Positions 5,881 to 6,562 of a stretch of DNA of 6,562 nt are shown one piece after another; positions within the stretch are counted from its first letter, which is position 1; each line of letters opens with the position of its first letter. The stretch covers positions 1-6,562 of the forward strand of contig JAUYSA010000351.1 of NCBI GenBank assembly GCA_030696545.1, in the 5' to 3' direction. The notes under the pieces were generated by a model. It made no database searches. It was not told the origin of the DNA and worked only from the letters and a program-made list of their open reading frames with translations. The position numbers and the translations under genes were made by a program. Source of the DNA: Hyphomonadaceae bacterium (GTDB lineage: Bacteria > Pseudomonadota > Alphaproteobacteria > Caulobacterales > Hyphomonadaceae).

Positions 5881-5930
5881 CGGGCGCCCTCCGACGACAC
5901 GACGAGGGTAGCCCGTTTCTGTTGAGCCGC

Positions 5931-5961
5931 TGTATAAAGGGAAGGGACACAACAACGACAA
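5931..5961 (-). promoter_or_regulatory. Weak candidate promoter of the element's operon
   Basis: TATACA (5936-5931) is a fair -10 box. TTGTCG (5961-5956) lies 19 bases upstream, which is wider than ideal. Transcription would start near 5924, about 44 bases before the zinc-finger ATG. The placement just inside the hairpins fits an operon promoter, but the match is modest. Confidence 0.35.
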
Positions 5962-5986
5962 CGACGCCGTCGTATTGTCGGCGTCG
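5962..5986. repeat. 8-bp hairpin inside the right end
   Basis: CGACGCCG (5962-5969) and CGGCGTCG (5979-5986) are perfect arms with a nine-base loop. It abuts the candidate -35 box and is next to a larger hairpin. Confidence 0.6.
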
Positions 5987-5987
5987 G

Positions 5988-6023
5988 GGTTTTCATCCCG
6001 CCAACGGCGGCGGGCTGAAAACC
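5988..6023. repeat. Strong hairpin inside the right end
   Basis: GGTTTTCA (5988-5995) pairs with TGAAAACC (6016-6023), and CCCGCC (5997-6002) pairs with GGCGGG (6009-6014). One T-C mismatch separates the two blocks and the loop is six bases. Placed between the terminal repeats and the first gene, it may block transcription entering from outside, a known strategy in insertion sequences. A short T-run (TTT) follows on the plus strand. Confidence 0.65.
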
Positions 6024-6035
6024 TTTAACGGCGGA

Positions 6036-6058
6036 GGGGTGTTCGGTGGGTGGGTGGG
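6036..6058 (+). other. G-quadruplex-capable G-tract cluster
   Basis: Four G-tracts on the plus strand (6036-6039, 6048-6050, 6052-6054, 6056-6058) have loops of eight, one and one bases. One-base loops favour stable quadruplexes. The cluster ends three bases before the inner terminal repeat. Structure formation is inferred from sequence only. Confidence 0.5.
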
Positions 6059-6059
6059 T

Positions 6060-6104
6060 CTGTTTCGGTGAGCAGACCCGGGTCTATTTCAGTGAGCGGC
6101 AAAG
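6060..6104 (-). repeat. Right terminal inverted repeat with two 24-bp-spaced copies
   Basis: The inner copy GTTTCGGTGAGCAG is at 6062-6075 and the outer copy ATTTCAGTGAGCGG at 6086-6099, again with a 24-bp period. The palindrome GACCCGGGTC lies between them at 6075-6084. It matches the reverse complement of 2136-2180 at 31 of 45 positions. Confidence 0.8.
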
Positions 6105-6288
6105 GAAGTCCGAGAAGAAGCGCCTGCAGCTTCTTCAAGTGCGCGCCGGACGATCCCGCTGATGCTTTATTTCTAGCCATGGATAGGTGAACGCTCGAAT
6201 TCTACCTGTTGCGGCCGTCCGGACAAAGGAACTTTTTCGGGGGGTCGATCGTATGATTAGTGACGGTTGACCGAACCACGCACGTCTG
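6105..6288. other. Right flank of the element, no gene seen
   Basis: About 180 bp between the outer terminal repeat and the XRE promoter. It holds a hairpin with perfect 8-bp arms, GAAGAAGC (6114-6121) and GCTTCTTC (6129-6136), with a seven-base loop and no T-run. A minus-strand frame from ATG 6179 runs into the terminal repeats and has no ribosome site, so it is not called. Confidence 0.5.
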
Positions 6289-6318
6289 TTGACTAAAATG
6301 GTCAACGCCTGTTAGAAT
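6289..6318 (+). promoter_or_regulatory. Promoter and operator-like dyad of the XRE gene
   Basis: TTGACT (6289-6294), 18 bases, then TAGAAT (6313-6318). An inverted pair TTGAC (6289-6293) and GTCAA (6301-6305) with a seven-base spacer covers the -35 box and spacer. A further TTGAC is at 6267-6271. Regulators of this type usually repress their own promoter, so this is a likely autoregulatory site. Confidence 0.6.
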
Positions 6319-6339
6319 GTTGTGCCGCGCGGAGGCTGC

Positions 6340-6562
6340 ATGAACGACCGATTGGGTAAATGTTTGAAGGACCTGCGGAAGCAGAAGGGAATCGGCCTCA
6401 TCCAGCTTTCTAAAGCCATCGGCGTCGACCGCGCCCATATCAGCCGCATCGAGAGCGGCAAGACTTTGCCCTCGGACCAGCTGCTGCGCCGTCTCAGCAA
6501 GCGCCTCGGCGGCGACATCGAAGTGCTCACGGTTTTGTCCGGGCGCCTTCCACCGGATATCC
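6340..6562 (+). CDS. XRE (Cro/C1-type) helix-turn-helix regulator, 3' end outside window
   Basis: 74 codons visible, open to the right edge. LRKQKGIGLIQLSKAIGVDR (12-31) and AHISRIESGKTLPS (32-45) form the classical five-helix Cro/C1 DNA-binding domain. It is followed by LLRRLSKRLGGDIEVLTVLS (48-67) and GRLPPDI. GGAGG lies four bases before the ATG. Downstream genes that would reveal its partner, such as a HipA, ImmA or restriction gene, lie outside the window. It is divergent from the winged-helix operon if the mobile element is ignored. Confidence 0.9.
   Translation, partial: MNDRLGKCLKDLRKQKGIGLIQLSKAIGVDRAHISRIESGKTLPSDQLLRRLSKRLGGDIEVLTVLSGRLPPDI

Larger units (their letters stand above)
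2136..6104 (-). mobile_element. IS21-family element, about 4 kb, with ParB-like and zinc-finger accessory genes
   Basis: Bounded by inverted terminal regions, 2136-2180 and 6060-6104, that match at 31 of 45 positions. Each contains two copies of a TTTCNGTGA-type repeat spaced 24 bp apart. Multiple short repeats at the ends are a known feature of IS21-family elements. Inside are istA and istB in the standard order with an overlapping junction. Upstream of them, in the same direction, are a ParB-like gene, a micro-ORF and a small Cys4 protein gene. Classical IS21 elements are about 2-2.5 kb with only istA and istB, so the two extra genes account for the extra length. The exact tips are uncertain: the right side could end in CA at 6100-6101, but the left would then begin TA, and no target duplication is visible. 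The ends may have diverged, or the tips may lie a few bases further out. Confidence 0.85.

Noticed and set aside
5881..5961. Longer start for the zinc-finger protein
   Set aside because: The extra 27 residues are unlike the rest, and the candidate -10 box falls within them. The GGAGG before 5880 fits better.
6114..6136. 8-bp hairpin outside the right end as a terminator
   Set aside because: No T-run on either strand and no gene ends there; kept only as a noted hairpin.
6026..6179. Short minus-strand ORF starting MARNKASAG
   Set aside because: No ribosome site, and most of it is the translated terminal repeats.
1..6562. CRISPR arrays, tRNA or rRNA genes
   Set aside because: No regularly spaced repeats beyond the paired element-end copies, and no cloverleaf or rRNA-like sequence recognised.

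Overview
The window is high-GC bacterial DNA with AT-rich islands only at the intergenic promoters. Nothing in it fixes the taxon. The gene families are typical of the accessory genome of GC-rich Gram-negative bacteria such as deltaproteobacteria/Myxococcota, Acidobacteria or Planctomycetes, and that placement is a guess. There are no RNA genes, CRISPR arrays or housekeeping genes.

Layout. (1) Positions 1-514, minus strand: the 5' 171 codons of a gene whose product joins a DUF1016/YhcG-type N-terminal domain to an ORF6N (phage antirepressor-like) domain; it runs off the left edge. (2) Positions 515-784: an AT-rich spacer with a candidate promoter and three overlapping perfect dyads. (3) Positions 785-1986, minus strand: a two-gene operon of a winged-helix protein followed by an AbiEii-like nucleotidyltransferase, which resembles a toxin-antitoxin pair. 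Its promoter places the start of transcription on the A of the ATG, so the first gene appears leaderless. (4) About 2136-6104: an IS21-family mobile element of about 4 kb, roughly twice the usual size, with all genes on the minus strand. In transcription order these are a small Cys4 zinc-finger-like protein, a 22-residue micro-ORF, a ParB/Spo0J-like protein, the DDE transposase IstA and the AAA+ ATPase IstB. Each end carries two related repeats spaced 24 bp apart and in opposite orientation at the two ends, with strong hairpins just inside. (5) Positions 6105-6562: a short flank, then a plus-strand promoter and the start of a Cro/C1 (XRE) regulator cut by the right edge.

How the parts fit. 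IstA and IstB are the expected transposition machinery: strand transfer and ATP-dependent target selection. The zinc-finger and ParB-like genes lie inside the same terminal repeats and read in the same direction. They are tightly packed with istA (parB overlaps both its neighbours), so they look like integral parts of the element and not host genes. The element sits between two divergent regulatory units, the winged-helix/nucleotidyltransferase operon to the left and the XRE gene to the right, so its insertion appears not to have broken a gene.

The most interesting candidate for an undescribed system is the four-gene IS21-type element with a ParB-like DNA-binding protein and a zinc-finger protein. 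Other points of note are the DUF1016_N-ORF6N chimera and the shared TTGCAA dyads at the two minus-strand promoters left of the element.
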